Source: CAVYTF01 sp963708205
GTDB lineage: Bacteria; Bacteroidota; Bacteroidia; Chitinophagales; Chitinophagaceae
DNA: 64,000 nt
Direction: 5' to 3'
Assembly (NCBI GenBank): GCA_963708205.1
Contig: OY970196.1
Span: 1,178,001-1,242,000 of the forward strand
Program-made: the position numbers and the translations under genes
The notes under the pieces: generated by a model
Databases searched by the model: none
What the model was told of the DNA's origin: nothing
What the model saw: the letters and a program-made list of their open reading frames with translations, nothing else
In this document: positions 54,628 through 63,808 of the stretch, one piece after another
Layout of the letters: every line of letters begins with the position of its first letter
Numbering within the stretch: position 1 is the first letter of the stretch

Positions 54628-56751
54628 ATGGAAAAAGTGAATTGGAAAGTGACAGGAATGAGTTGTACGAATTGTGCTTTGACGATTCATAAATTTTTGG
54701 AAGAAAAAGGAATGAGTGATGTAAAAGTGAACTTCATCGGTGGCGATGTGAGCTTTCAAAAAAACGATGAGATAAAAAATATCGAAATAGAAAATGGTAT
54801 TAAAAAATTAGGTTATCGCGTTGCGAATGGTGAAACTTCTAAGGCAAATATTTCAAAGAAATCTTTTCTTGATAATACATTGCAGCGGTTTATTTTTTGT
54901 GCAATTTTTACATTGCCTTTACTGCTGCCGATGATTGGCTTACGCGCTGGAATGCTTATGAATACTTACGTTCAGCTTGCATTGACCATTCCTGTATTCA
55001 TCATTGGCATGAGTTTTTTTGGAAGAAGCGCATGGCATAGTTTACGGAAAGGCATTCCGAATATGAACGTGCTGATCTCACTTGGAGCGATTGCATCTTT
55101 TGGTTATAGTTTGTATGGAACATTTACAAATCGCCCAATGCAGTTTATGTTTTATGAAACGACCGCGACCATTATCACTTTTATTTTTTTTGGAAATTTT
55201 ATTGAAGAGCACGCCATTGCTGCAACGCAGGATGCGATAAAAAAATTAACTGTATCACAAAAGATCATGGCGAACATGATCGGTTATGATGATGAACATG
55301 CTGAGCATATTTTTCCTGTTGAAAGTAAAGACCTGAAAGTCGGTGATCTCATCCTGATAAAAACAGGAGAGTATGTGCCAATGGATTGTAAAATTTTATG
55401 GGGAGAAGTGAGCGTGAATGAAGCAATTATTTCAGGAGAAAGTTTACCGGTTGAGAAAAAGATGAATGATAAATTGATCGGCGGAAGCATGCTGGAAAGC
55501 GGCACTGCAAAGGCTTATGTAATTGCTGTTGGTGATGATACGGTGATAAATCGTATTTTAAAAATGGTTAAAGATGCACAGGCTGAAAAACCTCCTGTGC
55601 AAAAACTGGCAGATAAAATTAGTGCCGTGTTTGTGCCCGTTGTTATTGGCATTGCGCTGATAACTTTTATTGCAAATAATCTTTTTGCGCACCTTGATTT
55701 TATGCAAAGTTTAATGCGCAGCATCGCAGTTTTGGTAATTGCTTGTCCTTGTGCAATGGGACTTGCAACGCCCGCTGCCATTGCAGTTGGGCTTGGCAGA
55801 GCCGCGAGAAACGGCATATTATTTAAAAGCGCATCGAGCTTAGAAATTTTCAAAAATATTAAACAGGTTGTGTTTGATAAAACAGGAACATTAACAACAG
55901 GAGAGTTTGCAATTACCAATTTTGAAATTGAAAAAAAAGACTTTGATGTGGATGATTTTAAAAGAATTGTTTATTCACTGGAAAAATATTCTACGCATCC
56001 AATTTCAAAATGCATATCAAAGAATTGGAAAAGTAAAAATGAGATCAAGTGGAAAAAAATTGAAGAAATAAAAGGGTTTGGAATGAAAGGTTTTGACAAA
56101 GAAGGAAATGAATTTATTGCAGGTTCATTCAAAATTGCAACGCATATAACTAATGCTGATTCTCACAATATTTATATTTTAAGGAACGCTGAAATGCTTG
56201 GCTGGATTGACGTTACAGACGAAATAAGACCGGAAGCAAAGCAAGTTATATCAACGCTTCATTCAAAAAATATAAAAACAATTTTGTTAAGTGGTGATAC
56301 CAAAATTAAGTGTGATTTTGTAGCAAAGCAGCTTGGCATTGATGAAGTTATTGCAGAACAAACGCCGGAACAAAAATTAGAAAAAATTGCATTCTATAAT
56401 TCAATTGCGCCAACAGCAATGATTGGTGATGGCATCAATGATGCGCCGGCATTGGCGAAAGCAACAGTTGGAATTTCGCTGAGTGATGCTTCGCAAATAG
56501 CAATGCAAAGTGCGCAGGTGGTTTTAATTAATCATGGTTTAAGAAATTTACCTTTGTCTTTAGGCTTAGGTAAGCAAACATTTTTTACTATTCAGCAAAA
56601 TTTATTTTGGGCATTATTATACAACATTATCGCAATACCATTTGCAGCTTTTGGATTACTGACTCCCGCAATCGCTGCGCTGGCAATGGGCTTGAGCGAT
56701 GTAGTACTTGCAATAAATTCATTGAAGCTTCGTTGGAAAAAAATAGTGTAG
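54628..56751 (+). CDS. Heavy-metal translocating P1B-type ATPase, copper type
   Basis: 707 residues. The N-terminal HMA domain has C13-x-x-C16 (GMSCTNCAL). The actuator motif is SGESLPVEK. The metal-binding CPC is C373-P-C375 (IACPCAMGL). The phosphorylated Asp417 is in DKTGTLTTG and the hinge is GDGINDAPAL. The final helices have LLYNIIAIPFAAFG and MGLSDVVLAINSLKL, close to the CopA YN and MxxSS signatures, though the second Ser is Asp. Copper(I) export is therefore likely, but not certain. Confidence 0.92.
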   Translation: MEKVNWKVTGMSCTNCALTIHKFLEEKGMSDVKVNFIGGDVSFQKNDEIKNIEIENGIKKLGYRVANGETSKANISKKSFLDNTLQRFIFCAIFTLPLLLPMIGLRAGMLMNTYVQLALTIPVFIIGMSFFGRSAWHSLRKGIPNMNVLISLGAIASFGYSLYGTFTNRPMQFMFYETTATIITFIFFGNFIEEHAIAATQDAIKKLTVSQKIMANMIGYDDEHAEHIFPVESKDLKVGDLILIKTGEYVPMDCKILWGEVSVNEAIISGESLPVEKKMNDKLIGGSMLESGTAKAYVIAVGDDTVINRILKMVKDAQAEKPPVQKLADKISAVFVPVVIGIALITFIANNLFAHLDFMQSLMRSIAVLVIACPCAMGLATPAAIAVGLGRAARNGILFKSASSLEIFKNIKQVVFDKTGTLTTGEFAITNFEIEKKDFDVDDFKRIVYSLEKYSTHPISKCISKNWKSKNEIKWKKIEEIKGFGMKGFDKEGNEFIAGSFKIATHITNADSHNIYILRNAEMLGWIDVTDEIRPEAKQVISTLHSKNIKTILLSGDTKIKCDFVAKQLGIDEVIAEQTPEQKLEKIAFYNSIAPTAMIGDGINDAPALAKATVGISLSDASQIAMQSAQVVLINHGLRNLPLSLGLGKQTFFTIQQNLFWALLYNIIAIPFAAFGLLTPAIAALAMGLSDVVLAINSLKLRWKKIV

Positions 56752-56776
56752 CAAGTTTGTATCTTCAACCTTTGCT

Positions 56777-58681
56777 ATGCAATCATCCTTAGAAATATTA
56801 AACAAATATTGGGGCTTTACAACATTCCGTTCCAAACAACAGCAAATTATTTCTTCTATACTAGAGAAAAAAGATACGCTTGCATTAATGCCAACAGGCG
56901 GAGGAAAATCGCTTTGCTTTCAAGTGCCGGCAATGATGATTGATGGAATGTGTTTGGTCGTCACTCCACTGATCGCCTTAATGAAAGATCAGATATTTAA
57001 TTTACAAAAAAAAAGAATTGAAGCGCTTGCATTGCATAGTGGCATGAACTTTTATGAAGTGCGCAAAGCCATACAGGACGCCACTTCCGGAAGATTTAAA
57101 TTTTTATACGTTTCTCCGGAAAGACTTGAAACAAATCTATTCAAAGAATATTTACCGGCTTTAAATATCAGTTTAATTGCAGTGGATGAAGCACATTGTG
57201 TTTCGCAGTGGGGTTATGATTTTCGTCCGCCATATTTACGAATCGCCAACTTTCGCAAAGAATTACCGAACATTCCAATATTAGCATTAACAGCTTCCGC
57301 AACAGCTTTGGTTCAGGAAGATATTATTGATAAATTAAAATTATCCGCACCCAATATTTTCAAACAATCTTTTGAAAGAACAAATATTTCGTACAGTGTT
57401 TTTAAAGTAGAAAGTAAAATAAATAAGCTGATTGAAATATTGCAAAACGTTGGTGGCAGCAGCATTGTGTATTGCAGAAACAGAAAACTTACCAAGGAAG
57501 TTGCTCAACTTTTATCTGCGCAAAAAATTAATGCAGACTTTTATCATGCAGGCTTGCTGCAGGAAGAACGAAGCCAAAAACAGGAAAATTGGATAAACAA
57601 TAAAGTGCGTGTAATTGTTTGTACGAATGCTTTTGGAATGGGCATTGATAAAGCAGATGTGCGCACAGTTGTGCATTATGATATTCCGGATTGTCTTGAA
57701 AATTATTATCAGGAATCTGGCCGAGCAGGACGTGATGATAAAAAATCTTATGCCGTTTTATTGTATCAGCAAAAAGATGAGCAGGAGCTGGAAAGCTTGG
57801 CAGGCAAATGTTTTCCAACAATTGATGCAATAAAAAAAGTGTATCAGGCACTTGCAGATTATTTAGAAATTCCGATTGGTTTGGGTGCTGAAAATTTTTA
57901 TGATTTTGATCTGAATGCTTTTGTAAGAAATTTTCAACTTGATATTTTCCTTGTTACAAATGTTTTAAAAATATTAGAGCAAGAAGGTTATTTATATTTT
58001 AATGAAAATATTTTCCTTCCATCACAAATAAATTTTGTTGTAAAAAAAGATATGCTGAATGAATTTGAGGAAACGCATGAACAGCTTGAACCATTGATAA
58101 AATGTTTGTTACGAACGTATGAAGGTATTTTTGACAATCGTGTTTCAGTGTATGAAAAACAAATTGCAAAACTGCTGAGATGCAGAGGAGACGGGGTTTA
58201 CAAAGGTTTGATGCAGTTGCAATCATTTGGCATTATAGAATATTTACCACAAAAAGATAAGCCGCAAATACAGATGCTTATGAATCGGGCTTCTTCAAAA
58301 TTTCTCAACATTAATTACGAAAATCATTTAAAAAAGAAAAAACAATTCGAGTTGCGCATAAAAAATATGCTGCAATATTTGCATCTCGAAAAAGAATGCA
58401 GAAGTATTTTTATTGGAAAATATTTTGATGCTGAAGTTTTAAAAGATTGCGGCATTTGCGATAACTGCCTGCAAAAAAAGAAAACAAATTTATCTGTTGA
58501 TGCTTTTAAAAAAATTGAACAACAAATTTTTGAAAAGATTTTGACGGGCCAAACAACAATGAAAGAACTATTGCAAGAAAATGGAAGTACAAAAAAAGAA
58601 AATTTTTGGAAGGTGTTTGACTATTTGCAAAGTGAAAAATTAATAAGCATTGATGCAAGCGGAACAATACGGAAAATTTAA
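56777..58681 (+). CDS. recQ: ATP-dependent DNA helicase RecQ
   Basis: 634 residues. Helicase domain 1 has Walker A MPTGGGKSL (about 39-47) and DEAHCVSQWGYDFRP (about 136). Domain 2 has NAFGMGIDKADVRTVVHYDIP and QESGRAGRDD. The RecQ C-terminal zinc site is C..CGICDNCLQ (about 542-570). The HRDC domain is not obvious; the tail is short. The start is 25 bp after the ATPase stop, so they may be co-transcribed. Confidence 0.95.
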   Translation: MQSSLEILNKYWGFTTFRSKQQQIISSILEKKDTLALMPTGGGKSLCFQVPAMMIDGMCLVVTPLIALMKDQIFNLQKKRIEALALHSGMNFYEVRKAIQDATSGRFKFLYVSPERLETNLFKEYLPALNISLIAVDEAHCVSQWGYDFRPPYLRIANFRKELPNIPILALTASATALVQEDIIDKLKLSAPNIFKQSFERTNISYSVFKVESKINKLIEILQNVGGSSIVYCRNRKLTKEVAQLLSAQKINADFYHAGLLQEERSQKQENWINNKVRVIVCTNAFGMGIDKADVRTVVHYDIPDCLENYYQESGRAGRDDKKSYAVLLYQQKDEQELESLAGKCFPTIDAIKKVYQALADYLEIPIGLGAENFYDFDLNAFVRNFQLDIFLVTNVLKILEQEGYLYFNENIFLPSQINFVVKKDMLNEFEETHEQLEPLIKCLLRTYEGIFDNRVSVYEKQIAKLLRCRGDGVYKGLMQLQSFGIIEYLPQKDKPQIQMLMNRASSKFLNINYENHLKKKKQFELRIKNMLQYLHLEKECRSIFIGKYFDAEVLKDCGICDNCLQKKKTNLSVDAFKKIEQQIFEKILTGQTTMKELLQENGSTKKENFWKVFDYLQSEKLISIDASGTIRKI

Positions 58682-58727
58682 TTATTCTATCATCATATAA
58701 AATTTTATTCTTCTCTTATTTTAAAAA

Positions 58728-58735
58728 TATCTTTG
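58728..58735 (+). promoter_or_regulatory. Candidate -7 box (TATCTTTG) for galE
   Basis: Exact TAnnTTTG match 20 bp before the galE ATG. Confidence 0.35.
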
Positions 58736-58755
58736 CCCAAATTTTAGAACTTATT

Positions 58756-59811
58756 ATGGAGAAAATTCTTGTTACAGGAGGCTGCGGGTATATAGGTTCG
58801 CACACGATTGTTGATCTGATGGAAAATGGATTTGATGTAATTTCTATTGATGATAATTCGCGATCAACTCCTTATTTGCTTGATGGTATTGAAAAAATTA
58901 CAGGCAAAAAAGTAAAGAATTATAAAGTTGATCTTAAAAATTTTGATGAGACGCGTGCTGTTTTTCAGGAGAATGAAGACATAACAGGCATCATACATTT
59001 TGCTGCTTATAAAGCAGTTGGCGAGTCTGTTGAACAGCCTTTGGAATATTTTGAAAACAATTTATCATCGCTCATAAATCTTTTGAAATGCGTGCAGGAA
59101 TTTCAAACACCAAATTTTGTTTTTTCTTCTTCATGCACTGTGTATGGAAATCCTGATACAATTCCTGTTACAGAAAAATCTCCTATAAAAAAACCGGAAT
59201 CACCTTACGGCGCAACAAAACAAATGGGCGAACAAATAATCGAAGACTTTACAAAAGCAACTTCTATCAACGCAATTTTATTAAGATACTTTAATCCTGT
59301 TGGTGCGCACCCATCTATTTTTATTGGTGAATTACCTTTGGGTAAACCACAAAATTTAGTGCCTGCTATTACACAAACAGCAATTGGAAAATTGCCGCAA
59401 ATGCAGGTATATGGAGATGATTACCCAACACGAGATGGCAGTTGCATTCGCGATTATATACATGTTTCAGACATTGCGCATGCGCATACACTCGCGCTTG
59501 ATTTTTTAATTAATAAAAAAAATAAAACCAATTGTGATATTTTTAATCTCGGTTCAGGAAATGGTGTTTCAGTTTTAGAAGCTATTCATGCTTTTGAAAA
59601 AGTAAGCGGTGTAAAACTTAATTATAAAATAGGTCCGCGCAGATCCGGAGACGTTACTGCTATTTATGCCAACAATCAATTAGCCGTTGACGAATTAGGC
59701 TGGCATGTAAAATATAGTTTGGATGATATGATGGATACGGCATGGAAATGGGAACTTAAGATAAAACAAGATGAAGAATTAGTGAAAAAACAAAATGCAG
59801 TTTTGAATTGA
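58756..59811 (+). CDS. galE: UDP-glucose 4-epimerase
   Basis: 351 residues of the extended SDR family. The NAD motif is GGCGYIGSH (8-16), Ser126 is in FSSSCTVYG, and Tyr151/Lys155 are in YGATK. FNPVGAHPS and GDDYPTRDGSCIRDYIHVSD are typical of GalE. It interconverts UDP-glucose and UDP-galactose. It precedes the transketolase half-gene by 30 bp. Confidence 0.95.
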   Translation: MEKILVTGGCGYIGSHTIVDLMENGFDVISIDDNSRSTPYLLDGIEKITGKKVKNYKVDLKNFDETRAVFQENEDITGIIHFAAYKAVGESVEQPLEYFENNLSSLINLLKCVQEFQTPNFVFSSSCTVYGNPDTIPVTEKSPIKKPESPYGATKQMGEQIIEDFTKATSINAILLRYFNPVGAHPSIFIGELPLGKPQNLVPAITQTAIGKLPQMQVYGDDYPTRDGSCIRDYIHVSDIAHAHTLALDFLINKKNKTNCDIFNLGSGNGVSVLEAIHAFEKVSGVKLNYKIGPRRSGDVTAIYANNQLAVDELGWHVKYSLDDMMDTAWKWELKIKQDEELVKKQNAVLN

Positions 59812-59841
59812 TAAAATGAAATCAGTTTTTAAAATAACTAT

Positions 59842-60807
59842 ATGCTGAAAGATATTGTAAAACAAAATGAGAAGGAAACGCGTGCAGGTTTTGGCGAAGG
59901 TATTTATGAAGTAGGTAAAAAAAATCCGAAAGTAGTAGCGCTAACTGCAGATCTTGGTGGCTCATTAAAACTTGGACCTTTTATTAAAGAATTTCCTGAA
60001 CGCTTTATACAGTGTGGCATTGCCGAAGCAAACATGATGGGCATTGCCGCGGGATTAACAATCGGCGGATATATTCCTTACACTACAACTTTTGCAAATT
60101 TCAGCACAGGCCGAGTGTATGACCAGATACGCCAAAGTATTGCTTACAGTAATAAAAATGTAAAGCTTTGCGCAAGTCATGCCGGCTTAACGTTGGGTGA
60201 AGATGGTGCGACACATCAAATTTTAGAAGATATTGGTTTGATGAAAATGCTGCCTGGCATGACGGTAATTGTGCCTTGCGATTTTAATCAAACAAAAGCA
60301 GCAACCATTGCAATAGCTGATTTTCAAGGTCCGGTTTATCTGCGTTTTGGAAGACCAAAATGGCCAAATTTTACAAAAGCAGATGGAAGCGATTTTGAAA
60401 TTGGCAAAGCACAGATTTTGAATGAAGGAAAAGACATAACCATTTTCGCCTGCGGCCATTTGGTTTGGAAAGCAATTGAAGCAGGTAAAATTTTAGAAGA
60501 ACAGGGAATTAGTGTTGAATTAATAAATATTCATACAATAAAGCCTTTGGATCATGATGCAATTTTGAATTCCATTAAAAAAACCAAATGCGCTGTTACC
60601 TGTGAAGAGCATAATATCTGGGGTGGTTTGGGAGATAGTATCGCACATCTTTCAGCAACAAATTTTCCTGTGCCGATAGAATATATTGGTACAAAAGATA
60701 CTTTTGGAGAAAGCGGCAAACCGGACGAACTGCTTGCAAAATATGGTTTGGATGTTCCCGATATTGTACAGGCCGCTGAAAAAGTGATGAAAAGAAAAAT
60801 GAAATGA
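59842..60807 (+). CDS. Transketolase, C-terminal subunit (split type)
   Basis: 321 residues covering the pyrimidine-binding and C-terminal transketolase domains only. Motifs include ETRAGFGEGIYEVG, ADLGGS, ERFIQCGIAEANMMGIAAGL, CASHAGLTLGEDGATHQILED and CEEHNIWGGLGDSIA. Split transketolases consist of separate N and C halves, usually adjacent. Here the gene before it is galE and the one after is a repeat, so the N half must be elsewhere. It could also be a 1-deoxyxylulose-type relative, but the length and motifs favour transketolase. Confidence 0.88.
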   Translation: MLKDIVKQNEKETRAGFGEGIYEVGKKNPKVVALTADLGGSLKLGPFIKEFPERFIQCGIAEANMMGIAAGLTIGGYIPYTTTFANFSTGRVYDQIRQSIAYSNKNVKLCASHAGLTLGEDGATHQILEDIGLMKMLPGMTVIVPCDFNQTKAATIAIADFQGPVYLRFGRPKWPNFTKADGSDFEIGKAQILNEGKDITIFACGHLVWKAIEAGKILEEQGISVELINIHTIKPLDHDAILNSIKKTKCAVTCEEHNIWGGLGDSIAHLSATNFPVPIEYIGTKDTFGESGKPDELLAKYGLDVPDIVQAAEKVMKRKMK

Positions 60808-60888
60808 AAGTACTTTGCGAACAAATAAATACTTTTATATTCATTTTTTGAAAGAAAAAAAGCCATATAGTTTGTATTTAAACTCTTC

Positions 60889-61035
60889 GGTTCACACTGT
60901 AAGTCCTTTGGTTCACACTGTAAGTCCTTTGGTTCACACTGTAAGTCCTATGGTACGCACTGTAGGTTCTTCGGTACGCACCGTAAATCCTTTGGTACGC
61001 ACTGTAGGTTCTTCGGTACGCACTGTAAAGTCTTC
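60889..61035. repeat. 21-bp minisatellite, seven units
   Basis: Seven contiguous 21-bp units start at 60889, 60910, 60931, 60952, 60973, 60994 and 61015. The first three are GGTTCACACTGTAAGTCC(T/A)(T/A)T; the last four begin GGTACGCAC(T/C)GTA and alternate CTTC and CTTT ends. A frame at 60815-61108 (TTG start) would give repeated (S/P)(S/L/M)V(H/R)TV(S/G/N/K) heptads, but it has no RBS, a non-ATG start and no family, so I regard the array as non-coding by default. Confidence 0.9.
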
Positions 61036-61165
61036 GGTGTTACTAAACTTATCCAAAGTGAGAATTAAGAGTAATATAAAAGATATAATTCTAACGTTTA
61101 AATATTAAACTTCTTTCCTTTAAATTCATCTTAACAAATGAGTTTTTGTAATTAAAACCCGCTGC

Positions 61166-61711
61166 ATGCATTTAGATGATGACGAATTACTTCACCAATT
61201 CAGGCAGGATGATACAAAAGAAAATGCATTTACAGCTATTGTAAAAAAATACCAGGAAAAGCTCTACTGGCATATTCGCAGAATGGTAGTTGATCATGAT
61301 GATGCAAATGATGTTTTGCAAAACGTTTTTATAAAAGTTTGGAAGGCATTGGCCAATTTTAGGGAAGACAGTAAATTATATACCTGGCTTTATCGAATTG
61401 CCACAAATGAATCGCTAACTTTTCTGGAACAGCAAAAGAAAAAAGCATCGGTACGGTTAAGTGACGATGAAAATGGATTGGAAAATAAGGTAAAAGCTGA
61501 TACTAATTTTGATGCAAATAAGCTAGAATGGAAGCTACAATTAGCCATTCAGCATTTGCCGGATAAGCAGAAGCAGGTTTTTAATCTCAGGTATTATGAT
61601 GAAATGCCTTATGAAGAAATGAGCCGGATTTTAGACACAAGCGAAGGGGCGTTAAAGGCAAGTTATCATCATGCCGCAAAGAAAATTGAGGAATTTATTA
61701 AAAATAATTAA
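61166..61711 (+). CDS. ECF-type RNA polymerase sigma factor
   Basis: 181 residues, sigma-70 family. Region 2 (about 25-95) has YQEKLYWHIRRMV..DDANDVLQNVFIKVWKAL and LYTWLYRIATNESL. Region 4 (about 125-175) has LPDKQKQVFNLRYYDEMPYEEMSRILDTSEGALKASYHHA. It is followed 38 bp later by a membrane protein and then a secreted protein, a typical sigma / regulator / sensor layout. It may direct its own transcription, but the binding site cannot be seen. Confidence 0.95.
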   Translation: MHLDDDELLHQFRQDDTKENAFTAIVKKYQEKLYWHIRRMVVDHDDANDVLQNVFIKVWKALANFREDSKLYTWLYRIATNESLTFLEQQKKKASVRLSDDENGLENKVKADTNFDANKLEWKLQLAIQHLPDKQKQVFNLRYYDEMPYEEMSRILDTSEGALKASYHHAAKKIEEFIKNN

Positions 61712-61749
61712 ACTAAAAACTCCTGTTGCAATCCAAAAGGAGTGAAAAA

Positions 61750-62517
61750 ATGAAACCGGTTAATGACATAATGCGTGAAATGGAGCAGTTAAGCCCAACT
61801 ATTGCCGCTATTGGTAATGGAAATGTGTATGCTGTTCCGTCCGGCTATTTCGATAATTTTACTGAAACAGTTTTGGCTCAGCTAAATGCTGAACAAATCT
61901 TGTATAAAAATATTTCTACTCCTTTTGCAATACCGGCAGGTTATTTTGAAGGGTTTGCCGCTAATCTCATTACAAAAATAAAAGCGCAGGAAAATAAGGA
62001 TTTAGGTGAATTAGATGAGTTGAGCTCAATTGCGCCTTTGCTAAATACGATAAGCAAAGAAAATGTGTACACAGTTCCGGCTAATTACTTTCAAAATTTT
62101 GTTCCTTTAATTAATGCTCAGACTGCAGCACCTGCGAGGGTTGTCAAAATGCAGCATTCCCGGAGATGGTTCATGTATGCAGCCGCTGTTATTACAGGTT
62201 TATTAGCAGTTGGCGCATTTTTATTTGAAAATAAAAATACAAAAAGCAATATTATTATTGAGAAAGTAAATGCGTATGCTCAGTTCAGTAAAATGAATAT
62301 ATCTGAAAATATTTCTAAATTGAGCGATGCAGAATTAGCATCTTATTTAAGCCAACCCGCTGCAGATTATGAAGATGACGATAGTACTGAAATTGTTCCG
62401 GTGGGGAATGACACTAACATGGTGCAGGATTTTATTACTACTTCCAGCGATGAGGAGCTTCAGCAATATCTCAAGGAAAATAAAAGTCCGGGAGATAAGG
62501 AACTAAAGGGCATTTAA
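61750..62517 (+). CDS. Single-pass membrane protein, putative anti-sigma factor
   Basis: 255 residues from ATG 61750, which has a strong AAAGGAG eight bases upstream; the frame from 61726 (TTG) is rejected. The cytoplasmic part has three repeats of a VP..YF..F motif (VYAVPSGYFDNF, FAIPAGYFEGF, VYTVPANYFQNF) at about 27-37, 59-69 and 107-117. A transmembrane helix lies at about 140-158 (FMYAAAVITGLLAVGAFLF), and an acidic extracytoplasmic tail follows. There is no classical ZAS domain. An anti-sigma role is inferred from position and topology. Confidence 0.75.
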   Translation: MKPVNDIMREMEQLSPTIAAIGNGNVYAVPSGYFDNFTETVLAQLNAEQILYKNISTPFAIPAGYFEGFAANLITKIKAQENKDLGELDELSSIAPLLNTISKENVYTVPANYFQNFVPLINAQTAAPARVVKMQHSRRWFMYAAAVITGLLAVGAFLFENKNTKSNIIIEKVNAYAQFSKMNISENISKLSDAELASYLSQPAADYEDDDSTEIVPVGNDTNMVQDFITTSSDEELQQYLKENKSPGDKELKGI

Positions 62518-62529
62518 ATTTCTATAAAA

Positions 62530-62964
62530 ATGAAAAAATTTTTACTTTTTGTTTTAATGATTTTCACTTGCCATATTTGTAATGCTCAAAGAGATTCGGG
62601 AAGATTCAACAGGCTGGAAGCAATTAAGATGGCATATATCACGGACAATTTAAATCTTTCACCCGGAGAAGCAGAGCGGTTTTGGCCAATATATAATAAC
62701 TATAATCAAGAAATACAAAGGGCAAGACAAGACTATCCGAATGATGTGGTTGGGTACGAATCGAAAGTGGTGGAAATAAGAAAAAGATACCAGGGACAGT
62801 TTCAGCATGTATTAAATAATCCTGAAAGAGTAAATAAAGTTTTTACATCTGAAAACAATTACAGAGATTTGTTGAGGAATGAGTGGCAAAAAAGACAGGA
62901 AATGAAAAGACTTCAAAATAATAATCTTAAGCCGAGGCAGCTACAAAGGGGTAAGCCCTATTAA
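62530..62964 (+). CDS. Small secreted protein, probable sensor of the ECF sigma system
   Basis: 144 residues with signal peptide MKKFLLFVLMIFTCHICNAQ. The mature part is helical, with LSPGEAERFWPIYNNYNQEIQ and two further charged helices, resembling the Spy/CpxP-like proteins annotated in Bacteroidota as sensors of ECF-type sigma factors. The C terminus is basic (KPRQLQRGKPY). It starts 12 bp after the membrane regulator, and a strong terminator follows, so the three genes form an operon. Confidence 0.8.
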   Translation: MKKFLLFVLMIFTCHICNAQRDSGRFNRLEAIKMAYITDNLNLSPGEAERFWPIYNNYNQEIQRARQDYPNDVVGYESKVVEIRKRYQGQFQHVLNNPERVNKVFTSENNYRDLLRNEWQKRQEMKRLQNNNLKPRQLQRGKPY

Positions 62965-63016
62965 AAAAAATTATTTCATCTTATTTTAAATGAGGTGTTT
63001 TTCATAGGTTAGCAAC

Positions 63017-63046
63017 GGCCAGCTCTGTCCAGGGCGGGCCTTTTTT
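63017..63046 (+). terminator. Rho-independent terminator of the sigma operon
   Basis: GGCC-A-GCTCT pairs with AGGGC-G-GGCC around a GTCC loop (one A/G mismatch and one G-T pair) and is followed by TTTTTT. It lies 53 bp past the sensor gene stop; the convergent hydrolase ends at 63050. Confidence 0.75.
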
Positions 63047-63049
63047 ATT

Positions 63050-63793
63050 TTAAGGGATTTCTTTATAAAGCGGCGCCTTTACATCATGATAAAATAAAAA
63101 AGTCCAATTTTTGTTTCTTCCCTTTTGCCACCATTCATTACGTAGCTGCATACATTTTCTTCCGTCAAAATCATACTTGGCAATAAATTTATTTTTCATT
63201 TGCTGCAATTGTGGCGCATCATCACCACCAAAAAAAATAATTTCATTATCTTCTTCAATCCAAAAAACTTGGTGAAAAGGACTGTGCGCGCCGGTTATTT
63301 CATAAGAAATATAATCTTCAATTACCCCATTCCCATTTAACAATTGTACTTGTCTATTATTCTGCAATACTCTGAGTTCATCATTCATATAAGATGGGAA
63401 ACCTTTATCCAATGCATATTCCAGCTCTTTTTCCTGCACATAATAAACAGCATTCGTAAATGCAAGATGATAATTGCCCAATGTATCTTTTCTGCTTATA
63501 CCGCCAGCGTGATCTTTGTGCAAATGGCTAAGCAACACTTTACTTATTTGTTCAGGTTGAATATTATTTGCCTTTAAATTTTGATAAAGTTGCAGTTCTT
63601 CATTTTTACTAAAACCCAAACCGGTATCGAGTAATAAAATATCTTTTTTTGTGATGATAACAAACGGCTGCACTTCAACCAATAAGCTTCCGACAGCGCG
63701 AGTTTGAAGATCATCTTTATTTAAATTGAAAGGAACAAAAATCTTTGATTTATCAATTGTGAACTCACCTTCGGGCAATGGTATTATTTGCAT
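63050..63793 (-). CDS. Metallo-beta-lactamase-fold hydrolase
   Basis: 247 residues. The metal motif is SHLHKDHAGG (His90, His92, Asp94, His95), preceded by LLLDTGLG; further ligands lie in TGAHSPFHQVF and FFGGDDAPQ. No signal peptide. Enzymes of this fold hydrolyse thioesters, lactones or phosphodiesters, and the substrate is not evident. Convergent with the sigma operon and adjacent to rodA on the same strand (15 bp). Confidence 0.87.
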   Translation of the reverse strand: MQIIPLPEGEFTIDKSKIFVPFNLNKDDLQTRAVGSLLVEVQPFVIITKKDILLLDTGLGFSKNEELQLYQNLKANNIQPEQISKVLLSHLHKDHAGGISRKDTLGNYHLAFTNAVYYVQEKELEYALDKGFPSYMNDELRVLQNNRQVQLLNGNGVIEDYISYEITGAHSPFHQVFWIEEDNEIIFFGGDDAPQLQQMKNKFIAKYDFDGRKCMQLRNEWWQKGRNKNWTFLFYHDVKAPLYKEIP

Positions 63794-63808
63794 GCGATTA
63801 ATTTAAAA

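Noticed and set aside
60889..61035. CRISPR array
   Set aside because: Units are contiguous with no unique spacers and no cas genes nearby.
60815..61108. 97-residue ORF across the minisatellite
   Set aside because: TTG start without RBS, product dominated by the repeat, no family. An open frame follows automatically from a 21-bp unit without stops.
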